DNA of 64,000 nucleotides from Shimazuella soli. Its GTDB lineage: Bacteria; Bacillota; Bacilli; Thermoactinomycetales; Thermoactinomycetaceae. Location: positions 296,269 through 360,268 of the forward strand of contig NZ_JAKWBN010000001.1 of the NCBI RefSeq assembly GCF_022511585.1, given 5' to 3'. Below the pieces are notes generated by a model, which searched no databases, was not told where the DNA came from, and saw nothing but the letters and a program-made list of their open reading frames with translations. The position numbers were made by a program, and so were the translations under genes. Shown piece after piece: positions 46,029 to 55,154 of this stretch (positions are counted from its first letter, which is position 1; each line of letters starts with the position of its first letter).

Positions 46029-46478
46029 TTATTGTTTACTATCATGAAGTACTAGATTTTGTTTCTGTGCATGTGTTTCCGTATTACCAAGCAAACTCCC
46101 TAAGATGCGGCTTTCTGGTCTCAATGCCCATGAAGCCATATTGAGTGCAGCATAGAAAAGCGGAAGGAGAAAATGAAACCCATAATCACCATAATCGTTA
46201 GCAAACACATGAGAGAAAGCCGCACCAGTCATTAAAAAGAAGATACCTGCGTGAGCCCATTCTTTAAGCCGAGGAAAACCTGGAAAGACGATCGCCATGA
46301 CTCCAAGTATTTTCCAAACTCCAAGAATGTTCATGATGTATAACGGGTATCCAATATTCTTTACTAACTCGACATTTCCTCCTAATTTCATCAGTTGACC
46401 AATACCACTTAACAAAATGGATACTGCAAGTAGTGATGTGACGGTCCAATAAGCAGTCATTTTTCCTCTTGTTTTCAT
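46029..46478 (-). CDS. DoxX-family membrane protein
   Basis: 149 aa with four membrane helices; LLSGIGQLMKLGGNVELVKNIGYPLYIMNILGVWKILGVMAI is the DoxX pattern. Possibly a quinone/redox-linked membrane protein; function in this family is loose. Lies downstream of two GyrI-type genes on the same strand. Confidence 0.75.
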   Translation of the reverse strand: MKTRGKMTAYWTVTSLLAVSILLSGIGQLMKLGGNVELVKNIGYPLYIMNILGVWKILGVMAIVFPGFPRLKEWAHAGIFFLMTGAAFSHVFANDYGDYGFHFLLPLFYAALNMASWALRPESRILGSLLGNTETHAQKQNLVLHDSKQ

Positions 46479-46532
46479 CTTTTGATCCCTTCCTTAACTA
46501 TTGAGTGAAAATTATAATAATTTCTAGGGAGC

Positions 46533-46567
46533 GAAAGCTATTTTCACTTCGAGAGGAAATAGCTTTC
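46533..46567 (-). terminator. Hairpin between the GyrI-type pair and doxX
   Basis: GAAAGCTATTT (46533-46543) pairs perfectly with AAATAGCTTTC (46557-46567). Confidence 0.65.
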
Positions 46568-46610
46568 ACTCCTTTCATGAACAATAAATGGCTGGATTGT
46601 TCCGCTTACT

Positions 46611-47075
46611 TTAATATTCTCCTTTGATTACAAAAAACGAGCCCCGAATTGTTCCTGCTAGTTTAGACTTTTGTCTAGCAAATTTAAATTTTCCCTCTAA
46701 CTCCTTTGGTACCTCCATTCCTTCTGAAAGCTTAAAACCAACAGCTCGTTTCTTCGGGTTATCAACGGTATACATAACGTTGATCGCAAGACCATCCTCA
46801 TAAAAGACGTAGGTAAATTTGATATTTTCTACTTGAAAACTCGACGTTTCTAAAGGTTTGGCTGCAAACTCAATATCACGTTCTTCTTTCAAAATTCGGT
46901 TCACATAATCAAGAGTCTCTTGGCTTTCGCTAGCTGGTACAACTTTAAATTCATGCTTGTATTTGTTCATAAAATAACGGGCTTCATTCGCACGTAAACC
47001 AGCAAGCGCTTCTGCTACAGGCGAAGACTCTAAACCAACCGTAGAAACATTTTTAAAATCAACGATATAGGACAT
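46611..47075 (-). CDS. Conserved hypothetical protein, partner of the GyrI-like gene
   Basis: 154 aa from the ATG at 47075, behind AAAGGAG. Soluble (MSYIVDFKNVSTVGLESSPVAEALAGL). No domain that I can name with confidence. It starts 18 bp after its upstream neighbour and shares its promoter. Confidence 0.6.
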   Translation of the reverse strand: MSYIVDFKNVSTVGLESSPVAEALAGLRANEARYFMNKYKHEFKVVPASESQETLDYVNRILKEERDIEFAAKPLETSSFQVENIKFTYVFYEDGLAINVMYTVDNPKKRAVGFKLSEGMEVPKELEGKFKFARQKSKLAGTIRGSFFVIKGEY

Positions 47076-47092
47076 TTCCAATTCTCCTTTCA

Positions 47093-47566
47093 TTATTTCC
47101 TAACAACAGGAATCCACATTTCACCAATAACCAAGCCGTTTCGCTGTCCCATCTCAACCATTGCATTTGGCCCGCCAACATAGGCAAAATTCTTTGCTTC
47201 TGGCAGCACTTGACCGAAGGCAAGACCTTCAAGTTTATGATTCAGTTCACTAGCCGTCTTCCCTTCCCCTTTTACTACTAGGTATTCCCCTTTAGGAAAT
47301 TGGATAATTCTAGCCTCTTCTGGTGCTGATACTGATTCATCTGTCATAACACCGGCATAATACATCATCTTGTTATTCACCGCTTCGTTCACAGCAAAAA
47401 TGTAGTCATTTGTGGCTATGGCTTTTAACGTGTCGAGTGTTCCATTTTGGCTGACAGCTTGCCAAAAGTCTGCCTTTTTCTTGTCCATACCAGCATAATC
47501 TGTAAGCTCTGTTCCAATACCTACAACGGTAAAGCTGTCTTTTTCTTCTAGGGTATAATCTGTCAT
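47093..47566 (-). CDS. GyrI-like / effector-binding domain protein
   Basis: 157 aa from the ATG at 47566 (GGAAGG upstream). Typical effector-binding barrel: DYTLEEKDSFTVVGIGTELTDY at the start, YYAGVMTDES, ARIIQFPKGEYLVVKGEGK, VIGEMWIPVVRK at the end. Such stand-alone domains bind hydrophobic or cationic small molecules. Divergent from a WYL regulator 99 bp away. Confidence 0.75.
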   Translation of the reverse strand: MTDYTLEEKDSFTVVGIGTELTDYAGMDKKKADFWQAVSQNGTLDTLKAIATNDYIFAVNEAVNNKMMYYAGVMTDESVSAPEEARIIQFPKGEYLVVKGEGKTASELNHKLEGLAFGQVLPEAKNFAYVGGPNAMVEMGQRNGLVIGEMWIPVVRK

Positions 47567-47664
47567 ATTCAATACCTTCCTTTTTTAATGAATTGTTTTC
47601 TTTGCTTGATAGGTATATGATAGCTTTAAATCATGTCAAAAAATGATACTGTTTAGGAGTCCCA

Positions 47665-48627
47665 ATGAAAAAAGTTGAACGGATTAATATCATCATGCGG
47701 TATATCAACAATCGCTCCCACTTTACCATTTCTGAAATCATGCGGGAATTTAACATCTCTCGCTCGACAGCTATTCGAGATATCAGAGAAATTGAAGCCA
47801 TGGGGATGCCTCTCGTCTCTGAAGTTGGAAGAGATGGGGGTTATTTTGTCATGCACAATTCTGTTTTGCCTGTTGTTCGTTTTACCGATAATGAGGTCAA
47901 AGCACTTTTTATTGCCTTTATGGCCACAAGAAATCAACAACTCCCCTATCTAAAGAGTCGCCAATCTTTAGCTGAAAAATTACTAGGACTCATCTCAGAA
48001 AATCAGCAAGATGACCTCGTTCTATTAAATCAAATCTTACTTTTTGAAGGGACTAATCCCCATAATCCTGATCTACTTGAGCTTTCAGACCTCCCTCATC
48101 CCATGTTAGAAAAACTCATCCAAATCCTTCTATTGGACAGCTATTTATGGATTACTATCAAAGAAGAGAAGGGAATAAAGTCTTATCCCATTTATCTCTT
48201 ACACCTTTATCATGAAAAAAGCTTTTGGATGATCGAAGGCGTTGATTTAAAGGAAGAAAAGAAGAAGATATTTTCTGTTGATCATCTTATCGATGTTGAA
48301 ACCTGCTCGACGAAAAAAAGATTAAGTAAGAAAAAGATTTTAGAAAAACTAAGTAAAGAAGAAGAACGAACCAACTTTGTCCTTGAACTTGGTCCAAAAG
48401 CGATTGCCCAGTTCAAAAAATACCATCCTTTAAAAGTTTCACTTTCCTATACAAATCCTTTTCAAACTACAGCCATTCTAAAGACTTTTATCAATGTGAA
48501 TAATTCCGAAGAATTGACTGAAATAATAAATTGGCTGCTTTTTCTAGGTGAGGATATCAAGGTTAGGGAAGTGCCGGAAGAAATCTTAGAAGATGTACAA
48601 GAGAGATTAAGGTTATACTGTCCATAA
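47665..48627 (+). CDS. WYL-domain (YafY/DeoR-type) transcriptional regulator
   Basis: 320 aa. N-terminal winged helix INIIMRYINNRSHFTISEIMREFNISRSTAIRDIREIEAMGMPLVSEVGRDGGYFV, then a WYL-type ligand domain (YHEKSFWMIEGVDLKEEKKKIFSVDHL, residues ~185-215). Probably regulates the divergent GyrI-like/hypothetical/DoxX group. Confidence 0.8.
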   Translation: MKKVERINIIMRYINNRSHFTISEIMREFNISRSTAIRDIREIEAMGMPLVSEVGRDGGYFVMHNSVLPVVRFTDNEVKALFIAFMATRNQQLPYLKSRQSLAEKLLGLISENQQDDLVLLNQILLFEGTNPHNPDLLELSDLPHPMLEKLIQILLLDSYLWITIKEEKGIKSYPIYLLHLYHEKSFWMIEGVDLKEEKKKIFSVDHLIDVETCSTKKRLSKKKILEKLSKEEERTNFVLELGPKAIAQFKKYHPLKVSLSYTNPFQTTAILKTFINVNNSEELTEIINWLLFLGEDIKVREVPEEILEDVQERLRLYCP

Positions 48628-48879
48628 CAGTTGTCAGTTACCCCTTATTTTTGTTGATTGGTATGACTTGTGCCCAAGGCTTAGGTGCACATCTGCGCTT
48701 TTGGAACGAATAATGCAACAGGCTCTTATGGAAATCTGTAAATATATTTTTTCATAGAATACCTTTCTACGGTATAATTTGGATCAGGCAAGTGAAGTAG
48801 GGAGCCAAATGGCAGCTCTAATAAAAGAATGTTAGATTACATAAAAACCGTTCTAATATTTCTTGAAAGGAGTAAAAAA

Positions 48880-49602
48880 TTGCACATTCACTTTGTTATT
48901 CATGAATTGTTTGAGGGTCCTGGAGCATTTCAAATATGGGCTGAGACCAGAGGATACAGTATTGGTTATTCAAGAGTTTATGCTGGTGAAAAACTCCCAT
49001 TATCCATAGAAGGAATTGATCTATTAATTGTTTTAGGTGGTCCCCAGAGTCCGAGTACTACGGTTGAAGAGTGTCCGCACTTTGATGCGGTTTCAGAAAT
49101 AGCATTGATAAATAAATGTATAAAAGCTGGTAAGGCTGTATTAGGGGTTTGTTTGGGAGCACAGCTTATTGGGGAAGCCTTGGGAGCTAAGTACGAACAT
49201 AGTCCCGAAAAAGAAATAGGCTGTTTTCCCATAACTCTAACAGAAGAAGGGAAGCGAAGTTGTAAATTTTCCCACTTCGGCAGTCCTGCTGTTGTCGGTC
49301 ACTGGCACAATGATATGCCAGGGTTAACCGAAGAATGCAAGGTAATAGCCTATAGTGAAGCCTGTCCGAGGCAGATTATTGAATACCAAAACCTAGTTTA
49401 TGGCTTCCAATGCCATTTGGAGTTCAATCATGAATTGATGGAGCTTCTGATTGAGAATTCAGTAGCTGAATTATCCAAATCAAGTGATCACAGGTTCGTT
49501 CAGCAACCAGAACAACTTCGAAAAAATGATTATAAAGTAATGAATGAGAACTTATTTATATTTTTAGACAAACTCGTAATGGACTATACAAAATCTGAGT
49601 AA
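48880..49602 (+). CDS. Class I glutamine amidotransferase-like protein
   Basis: 240 aa from the TTG at 48880 (GAAAGGAG seven bases before); a longer frame from 48829 lacks such a site. Contains LIVLGGPQSPS, the nucleophile loop GVCLGAQLIGEALG and the His of FQCHLEF. Stand-alone GATases of this type are often called GuaA-like; some act on gamma-glutamyl compounds. No synthase partner nearby. Confidence 0.78.
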   Translation: MHIHFVIHELFEGPGAFQIWAETRGYSIGYSRVYAGEKLPLSIEGIDLLIVLGGPQSPSTTVEECPHFDAVSEIALINKCIKAGKAVLGVCLGAQLIGEALGAKYEHSPEKEIGCFPITLTEEGKRSCKFSHFGSPAVVGHWHNDMPGLTEECKVIAYSEACPRQIIEYQNLVYGFQCHLEFNHELMELLIENSVAELSKSSDHRFVQQPEQLRKNDYKVMNENLFIFLDKLVMDYTKSE

Positions 49603-49670
49603 CGGATGAAATTCAACTGGGACAGAGGGAGTTATTAGCAATTGGCTCCCTGATTCACCTGTCATCTAAC

Positions 49671-49712
49671 AAAAAACACATAATCTCTATGCGCAGAGAT
49701 CATGTGTTTTTT
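49671..49712 (+). terminator. Intrinsic terminator
   Basis: AAAAAACACAT pairs with ATGTGTTTTTT with an inner TCTCT/AGAGA stem. Confidence 0.85.
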
Positions 49713-49823
49713 CTATTGCTACAAGGTGATTTCTTTCTATATTTTGAATCAGGAAATGCTATTTACCCAGTTGTAAGAGTAGCTTCCAGCATAGCGACAC
49801 TATCTTTTATAGGTGTACTATTT

Positions 49824-49985
49824 TTAGACTAATGGTTTTATTATTTCAATCTCTATCTTTCCAAATTTTTCTGGTCTTCCTCTTACTCTAGCAACAATTT
49901 TTCTTACTGCGAATCTTTCTTGAATCAAGTTTCTTTCAAATTCAGCAAAAACTGCAAACAATGGTACATAAGTTGTTCTATTTCA
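49824..49985 (-). pseudogene. Resolvase/invertase fragment
   Basis: The minus strand encodes LFAVFAEFERNLIQERFAVR followed by KIVARVRGRPEKFGK and a TAA. This is the E-helix region of small serine resolvases (consensus FAEFERDLIRERT, then RARGR.GGRP). No start and no catalytic domain remain. Confidence 0.65.
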
Positions 49986-50330
49986 TTGGGACTTCTTGAA
50001 TACTTGCTCCTTGTTTATAAAAATTATATCGTCCATAAAGATTAGTACGCCATAGGAAATTGAACTTATTTATAGTTGTTTGTAAAATAGAAGGTGAAGT
50101 ATTGATCTCGTCCAAGTTTGGAAAGTCATGAGCAACATTTTATGGAGTTAGATGCCACAACAAAGAACCTTACAGATTCAAATAATGATTTGTTTAAAGA
50201 TATTTCATTCTACAAGTAATTGTAATACGCTATGATATGGTCATATGGTGACAGAAAGGTGTGTGACTACGATTAGCTTGATGTAGCAACTTCATCTTTT
50301 CTGCAAATTTCAGGTAAAAGGTTGGTAAAA
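49986..50330. other. Intergenic stretch before mqo
   Basis: A-T rich; no gene or clear operator seen. Confidence 0.35.
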
Positions 50331-51827
50331 ATGAGTAACAGAGAAACGAAAACAGATGTGATTTTAATTGGTGCAGGAATCATGAGTGCGACTTTGGGGA
50401 CACTCTTGAAAGAATTAGTACCAGAATGGAAAATTACAGTGTTTGAGAAGCTTTCAAACGCAGGACAGGAAAGCTCTAACGAATGGAATAATGCAGGAAC
50501 AGGACATGCGGCATTGTGCGAGCTTAACTACACGGTCGAAAAATCGGATGGATCTGTAGATATTAGTAAAGCGATAAAAATAAATGAACAGTTTCAGCTT
50601 TCCATGCAGTTTTGGTCTTATCTTGTAAATAAAAAGCTGATAAATAATCCACATGATTTTATCATGCCCTTACCTCATATGAGTTTTGTACAGGGAGAAA
50701 AAGATGTAATGTTTTTAAAGAAACGTTTTGAAGCGTTGTCGAACAACCCCCAATACCAAGATATGGAATTTTCTGATGATCCGGAAAAACTGATGGAGTG
50801 GATCCCGCTTATCATGCAAGGTCGTGCATCGAATGAACCTATTGCCGCAACAAAAATAGATTCAGGAACAGATGTCAACTTTGGTGCTTTAACTCGCAGG
50901 TTATTTGCCCACTTAGGGAGTAAAAATGTCGATATTCACTATAAACATTGTGTGAATAATATCAAACGTACAAGCGACGGATTGTGGGAATTAAAAGTGC
51001 GGAATCTCGAAAGTGGAGATCTAGAACGTCATACTGCAAAATTTGTCTTTATAGGAGGAGGAGGAGGAAGCCTACATTTACTGCAAAAATCCGGTATTCC
51101 AGAAGGAAAGCATATTGGCGGATTTCCAGTAAGTGGAATATTTATGGTTTGCAATAATCCTGATATTATCGCTCAGCATCATGCAAAAGTATACGGCAAA
51201 GCTAAGGTTGGTGCACCACCAATGTCTGTTCCGCATCTGGATACCAGATATATCGAAAATAAAAAATCGTTACTATTTGGGCCATTTGCCGGCTTCTCAC
51301 CAAAGTTTTTAAAAACAGGTTCCATGTTTGACTTAGTAACTTCCATAAAACCAAATAATGTTCTAACAATGTTGGCGGCAGGTGCAAAAGAGATGTCACT
51401 GACGAAATACCTGATTCAACAAGTGATGCAATCGAAAGAACAGCGTATGGAAGAATTACGTGAGTTTATCCCGAATGCTAAAAGCGAGGATTGGGATTTA
51501 GTAGTAGCAGGACAACGTGTACAAGTTATCAAAGATACTGCTAATGGCAAAGGAACGCTTCAATTCGGAACGGAAGTAATTACTGCCGCTGATGGTTCGA
51601 TTGCAGCATTACTAGGTGCTTCTCCGGGTGCTTCTACAGCCGTTCACGTGATGCTTGAAGTCATCAAAAGGTGTTTCCCTCATCAGATGAAAGAATGGGA
51701 ACCGAAAATCAAAGAAATGATTCCCTCTTATGGTATGTCTTTGGTGGAAAACCCATCACTTCTGCACGAAATTCATACTTTAACAGCGCAGGCGCTAGGT
51801 CTAAGTGAAAAAGCAGCTGGTTTTTAG
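50331..51827 (+). CDS. mqo: Malate:quinone oxidoreductase
   Basis: 498 aa from the ATG at 50331 (AAAAGG nine bases before). FAD site [20 protein letters not shown], then [30 protein letters not shown], both diagnostic of Mqo, and the C-terminal [18 protein letters not shown]. Peripheral membrane flavoprotein that oxidises malate and reduces quinone; it feeds the same quinone pool used by the quinol oxidase at 21.7-25.5 kb. Confidence 0.95.
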   Translation: MSNRETKTDVILIGAGIMSATLGTLLKELVPEWKITVFEKLSNAGQESSNEWNNAGTGHAALCELNYTVEKSDGSVDISKAIKINEQFQLSMQFWSYLVNKKLINNPHDFIMPLPHMSFVQGEKDVMFLKKRFEALSNNPQYQDMEFSDDPEKLMEWIPLIMQGRASNEPIAATKIDSGTDVNFGALTRRLFAHLGSKNVDIHYKHCVNNIKRTSDGLWELKVRNLESGDLERHTAKFVFIGGGGGSLHLLQKSGIPEGKHIGGFPVSGIFMVCNNPDIIAQHHAKVYGKAKVGAPPMSVPHLDTRYIENKKSLLFGPFAGFSPKFLKTGSMFDLVTSIKPNNVLTMLAAGAKEMSLTKYLIQQVMQSKEQRMEELREFIPNAKSEDWDLVVAGQRVQVIKDTANGKGTLQFGTEVITAADGSIAALLGASPGASTAVHVMLEVIKRCFPHQMKEWEPKIKEMIPSYGMSLVENPSLLHEIHTLTAQALGLSEKAAGF

Positions 51828-51849
51828 CCATCTTTGGAAAAAACCAAGG

Positions 51850-51887
51850 GGCATGAAGATTTAGTCAGGAGTCTTCATGTGCTTTTT
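51850..51887 (+). terminator. Intrinsic terminator of mqo
   Basis: GCATGAAGA (51851-51859) pairs with TCTTCATGTGC (51872-51882), then TTTTT. Confidence 0.8.
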
Positions 51888-52083
51888 CCCTTTACAAACA
51901 CTCCTTCTCTATGAGGATTAGGAAACAGTACACCAATTTTAGATCGGTTTAAAATTTCCCCCTAGTTGACATCTATTAGATGGACGCTTGGGGGATTGCT
52001 TATTTACTAAATAATTTGAAAAACATGATCCATGAGAGCTTTTCGTTAGGTTACTTAGGAATATGAACATAACGGTTTATACC

Positions 52084-52111
52084 CATATTCTGATACCTCC
52101 CTGCATAAAAA
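52084..52111 (+). promoter_or_regulatory. Candidate sigma-E promoter of sigK
   Basis: CATATT (52084-52089) and CATAAAAA (52104-52111) are separated by 14 bp, close to the mother-cell sigma-E pattern (ATATT, N13-15, CATACAAT). It lies 52 bp before the sigK start. In B. subtilis sigK is first transcribed by sigma-E. Confidence 0.6.
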
Positions 52112-52162
52112 TAAGGATGTCAATTATAAATGAAAACATGTACAAGAAGCAGGGAGGTAACT

Positions 52163-52378
52163 ATGCCAGGGATCATAACTGCTTTATCTCTTCTTATCAA
52201 AGAGATGATGGTTTTTGTTTCGTTTATTAAAAGCAATGCTTTTCCACAACCATTGTCCGAGCAAGAAGAAGAACTAAACTTAAAAAAGATGGCAGAGGGA
52301 GACAGCTTTGCTCGGAATCTTTTAATTGAACACAATTTACGCTTAGTGGCTCACATTGTAAAGAGATTGGGAACATGA
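52163..52378 (+). CDS. sigK: RNA polymerase sigma-K factor, N-terminal segment (interrupted gene)
   Basis: The ATG at 52163 follows AGGGAGG. The product matches pro-sigma-K: a hydrophobic pro-sequence (MPGIITALSLLIKEMMVFVSF), KSNAFPQPLSEQEEE, and region 2 start ARNLLIEHNLRLVAHIVK. True sigK sequence ends at codon 67 (52363). The next codons (RLGT, TGA at 52376) come from the inserted element. The following codons of sigma-K ([12 protein letters not shown]) are found 4604 bp downstream at 56968. The gene cannot make sigma-K unless the element is excised. Confidence 0.9.
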   Translation: MPGIITALSLLIKEMMVFVSFIKSNAFPQPLSEQEEELNLKKMAEGDSFARNLLIEHNLRLVAHIVKRLGT

Positions 52379-52601
52379 AACGATGTAAAAAAATTGTGAT
52401 GAATGCTGGGTTTGAGCTAGTAGTTGTCCCAGCTTCGAAGAACAATGTGGTGTGGGAGAGAAGAAGATTTTAGAGGAGAGGAAACAAAGGGTTAAACTTG
52501 AGTGAAAATGGGACAAGCAGTGAGCAAATGAATAATCCAGTTTGTAGTTTTTTGGAAACATGTTAGAATGAGGATAAGTTTTAGTCGGAGGTGGTATCAA
52601 A

Positions 52602-52943
52602 ATGTCCCTACAAATGAGCGAAACGGATCAAAAAGCAATCAGAGAACTATACTCTGCCATTAAAAATGAATTTAAAGTAACTAAAATATTGCTGTTTGGT
52701 TCTAGAGCTAGAGGAGATGCTGATGCTTACTCTGATATTGATTTACTTGTATTGACGGAAAAGCCAAGAGACATAAAAGATCGCTATAAATTATCGGATA
52801 TTGCAGCAGATATCAATATTGATTATGGTGTAGCAATTAGTTGTTTATACATGAATGAACAAGATTGGGAGCAGGAACTGGATATCAATCCTCTACTAAA
52901 GAAAAATATTCAGGAAGAGGGGATTGAACTTGTCTTACAGTGA
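52602..52943 (+). CDS. MNT nucleotidyltransferase, antitoxin of a HEPN/MNT pair (MntA-like)
   Basis: 113 aa minimal nucleotidyltransferase with GSRARGDADAYSDIDLLVL (residues ~34-52), i.e. the GS-X10-DxD catalytic motif. In MntA-HepT systems this protein AMPylates or otherwise neutralises the HEPN RNase. GGAGGTGG precedes the ATG, and the gene overlaps the HEPN gene by 14 bases. Confidence 0.85.
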   Translation: MSLQMSETDQKAIRELYSAIKNEFKVTKILLFGSRARGDADAYSDIDLLVLTEKPRDIKDRYKLSDIAADINIDYGVAISCLYMNEQDWEQELDINPLLKKNIQEEGIELVLQ

Positions 52944-53325
52944 TAAAGCCAAACAAGCGATGCTTCGAAAAGCAGCAGAAAAGTTAGATTCTGCCAAAGA
53001 TGATTATAAATCAGCAAGGTATGATAGCTGTATCAGCAATCTATACTATTCAGCGTTCCAGACAGTTACATCTTTACTTATTGCCCGAGGAGATTTGCTG
53101 AGTAAACATACACATGTACGAGCATTTGTAAACAGAGAATTAGCAAGTAAGGGTTTGATTGATAAATCACTGGCCAAATTATACAATAAACTAATGGATC
53201 TTCGTTCTGATGCGGATTACAACAGCGATGTTTTTTTTGATTAGGAAATAGCACAAGACCTTTTGACCGGGGTAGAGAAATTCAATCAAGCAATTATGCA
53301 GATCATACAGAACCAAGGAAAATGA
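52930..53325 (+). pseudogene. HEPN-domain toxin (HepT-like) with in-frame premature stop
   Basis: TTG start at 52930 behind AAGAGGGG. Helical HEPN protein with the RX4Y RNase motif as RSDADY near residue 98. A TAG at 53242-53244 ends it at 104 aa, but the same frame continues for 26 sensible codons (begins EIAQDLLTGVEKFNQ) to a TGA at 53323. Full length would be about 131 aa. The motif is kept, but the last helix is lost, so activity is uncertain. Confidence 0.7.
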
Positions 53326-53399
53326 CTGTTAGTCAAATATTACAGTGATCCTATCTTATTTTTAGGGATTGCTTTTTTATTTTGAGGAGAATATCAAAC

Positions 53400-53561
53400 A
53401 TGATATTACATGAATTGAATCAAAAGTTAGGAAATTATTATAAAATTAGAAACATGAAAAAGCACCAATTTTGTGATAAGCACATCCTAGAAGAAAAATA
53501 TGTAGAATGTCAATGTGGAGGACAAGGAATTATTGAATCTGTATTTGATAGAAGGAGTTAA
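53400..53561 (+). CDS. Small protein with a CxC pair, upstream of cse60-like gene
   Basis: 53 aa starting MILHELNQKLGNYY, with C-terminal YVECQCGGQGIIESVFDRRS, plus an earlier HQFCDKH; the three Cys and two His could bind zinc. GAGGAG at 53384-53389 supports the start, and the next gene begins three bases after its stop. Family unknown. Confidence 0.5.
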   Translation: MILHELNQKLGNYYKIRNMKKHQFCDKHILEEKYVECQCGGQGIIESVFDRRS

Positions 53562-53563
53562 CC

Positions 53564-53746
53564 ATGAAACAAGTCATAATCCTTAAGGAATATTCAGAGC
53601 ATGAGCTTCAAAATCAGATAAATAGCTGGATTACAGCGAATCACAAAAAGTATAGTATTTTGGATATTAAATTTGTTGGGATTGACAAAGGAAATCACTC
53701 AGATTTCGCAGCGATGATTATCTATGAGAAGAAGAATAGCAACTGA
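53564..53746 (+). CDS. Cse60-like sporulation protein (DUF2758)
   Basis: 60 aa, normal length for Cse60. HELQNQINSWITANHKKYSILDIKFVGI ... FAAMIIYEKK follows the family pattern (short helix, then strands). In B. subtilis cse60 is sigma-E dependent and of unknown role; here it lies inside the element that interrupts sigK. AGAAGGAG precedes the ATG. Confidence 0.65.
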   Translation: MKQVIILKEYSEHELQNQINSWITANHKKYSILDIKFVGIDKGNHSDFAAMIIYEKKNSN

Positions 53747-53842
53747 ACGACGAGTCGTGATTTATCCTATAAATGGAAATAACCCTGCGGACTAGAGAGC
53801 GAACTGTCTCACTTCTCTATTATGATTACAGGAGGTTATTAC

Positions 53843-54044
53843 TTGAAGCAAAACAAACAATTAGGTATAAAAATTAGTGGCACTATCTTTTGCAGAGGAT
53901 GGACATACAAACATTAATCATGATGAATTTTTGGATAAATTTATTGAATTTGTGGAGAAAAATAATTGGTTGTTTGGAGGAGGAACAAAGCAAGTTGATA
54001 AAGATGGAGAGGCAGTAAAAAAAAGAAATATCTGTTATCCATAA
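53843..54044 (+). pseudogene. Small hypothetical gene with a frameshift
   Basis: AGGAGG precedes a TTG at 53843: LKQNKQLGIKISG, then a +1 shift near 53880 is needed to reach LSFAEDGHTNINHDEF, FIEFVEKNNWLFGGG and the end at 54044. The shifted part is clearly protein-like. Function unknown. Confidence 0.5.
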
Positions 54045-54335
54045 ACTACTGCTGACAAGATCAAAGTTAAGACCAAATCGCTTCTGTGTCATCACAGTAC
54101 TAGTCAATTGCAAGCCGCCTACACTCATAATACGATCAATTGATACTCGCGCGTGAGATTACAGTGTCGATTCTATCGGTTACTCCTTTATATGGTGTAG
54201 CCTCTTTGCCATATTAGATATTATTTATCTACAGCGTTATTGATTACATCCCTATCCGTATAAAAAGAAAATTACACGTTTAAGCCAATATTAGAAAAAG
54301 TATAACTAAAAAAAACTCATCATACATTGCTGTAG
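54045..54335. other. Element 1 stretch without a clear gene
   Basis: The minus strand around 54070-54150 reads RVSIDRIMSVGGLQLTSTVM in one frame, protein-like but without a start or known family; probably a remnant. Confidence 0.3.
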
Positions 54336-54745
54336 AAAGCTTATTCATCTGTATTTATTGATGTAACTCAATTATTTGGTATCACAAAGAGTACATTTAA
54401 GGATGGGAACCGAAAGACAGATCAAGATTACATTGAGGCAGCAATCAAAGCAGATCTATTAACTCTAGATGAAATTGGTCTATCTGCTTTAACCGATTAT
54501 GAATTTCGCATTTTGTTTCAAATTATAAATGGAAGAAAAGGTAAACTCACCAACTTTACTAGCAATCTTAATTTAGATCGGCTAGAGAGTTGGTTTTCTT
54601 ATGATCGAAATGGTAAACCATTGGATGCTGATGGAAGATTGTTTGATCGATTAGTGGGAGTACATTGCCTATTGCTATTCAAACGAATTCTTATCGAAAG
54701 TATCAAGCATTAGAACGAGTAAAAGCGATGCAAAGGGATTATTGA
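54336..54745 (+). pseudogene. DnaC/IstB-like helicase-loader ATPase, decayed
   Basis: C-terminal half of a phage-type DnaC: SSVFIDVTQLFG, LLTLDEIGLSALTDYEFRILFQIINGR (Walker B), FTSNLNLDRLESWF (sensor 1) and GRLFDRLVG. The N-terminal half with Walker A is missing, and a frameshift near 54665 separates the last block (QTNSYRKYQALERVKAMQRD). Marks the element as phage-derived. Confidence 0.65.
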
Positions 54746-54892
54746 AAAAAAGGAGTCTAGCGGGAAAAAGGACTGGTTAATTTGTTAAAGTGGTGACCTG
54801 CACCTTCGCTAGAAGGATCAAAGGTACAGGTCTGGTACCTCAGTAAGTTATTTCAGAGGGTACCTTAACCCTTAGGAGGATAAGGAGGTTGT

Positions 54893-55045
54893 ATGGGCTT
54901 TTGTGGCATGGGCTTTGGAGAACCCGGCCTACTTGTTCCGCCCGGCTTCTTATTCACTGATAAACTCCTATGGATTCAAAGCCATCATTGGCTCGTATAT
55001 TTTAGCAATACAAAACAAATTGAGCTAGTGGAAAAAAGATCCTAA
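54893..55045 (+). CDS. 50-aa peptide with a very strong ribosome site
   Basis: MGFCGMGFGEPGLLVPPGFL start, Gly/Pro-rich and hydrophobic, then a Trp/His/Tyr-rich and finally charged tail. AGGAGG occurs twice just upstream (54874-54888), giving a strong start. Could be a small spore or membrane-active peptide; no family recognised. Confidence 0.4.
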   Translation: MGFCGMGFGEPGLLVPPGFLFTDKLLWIQSHHWLVYFSNTKQIELVEKRS

Positions 55046-55154
55046 TTTTAGTATTAGAGTTTAATGTAAGATCATTTGGCAACAAATTTCTCAAAACATA
55101 GGACAAACGTAAAGATTCATACATTTGTATATATCAAATAAAGGCGGTGTTTGG

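Noticed and set aside
54513-54713. Independent 66-aa gene
   Set aside because: It is the middle of a DnaC-like sequence whose frame is open further upstream and continues after a frameshift.
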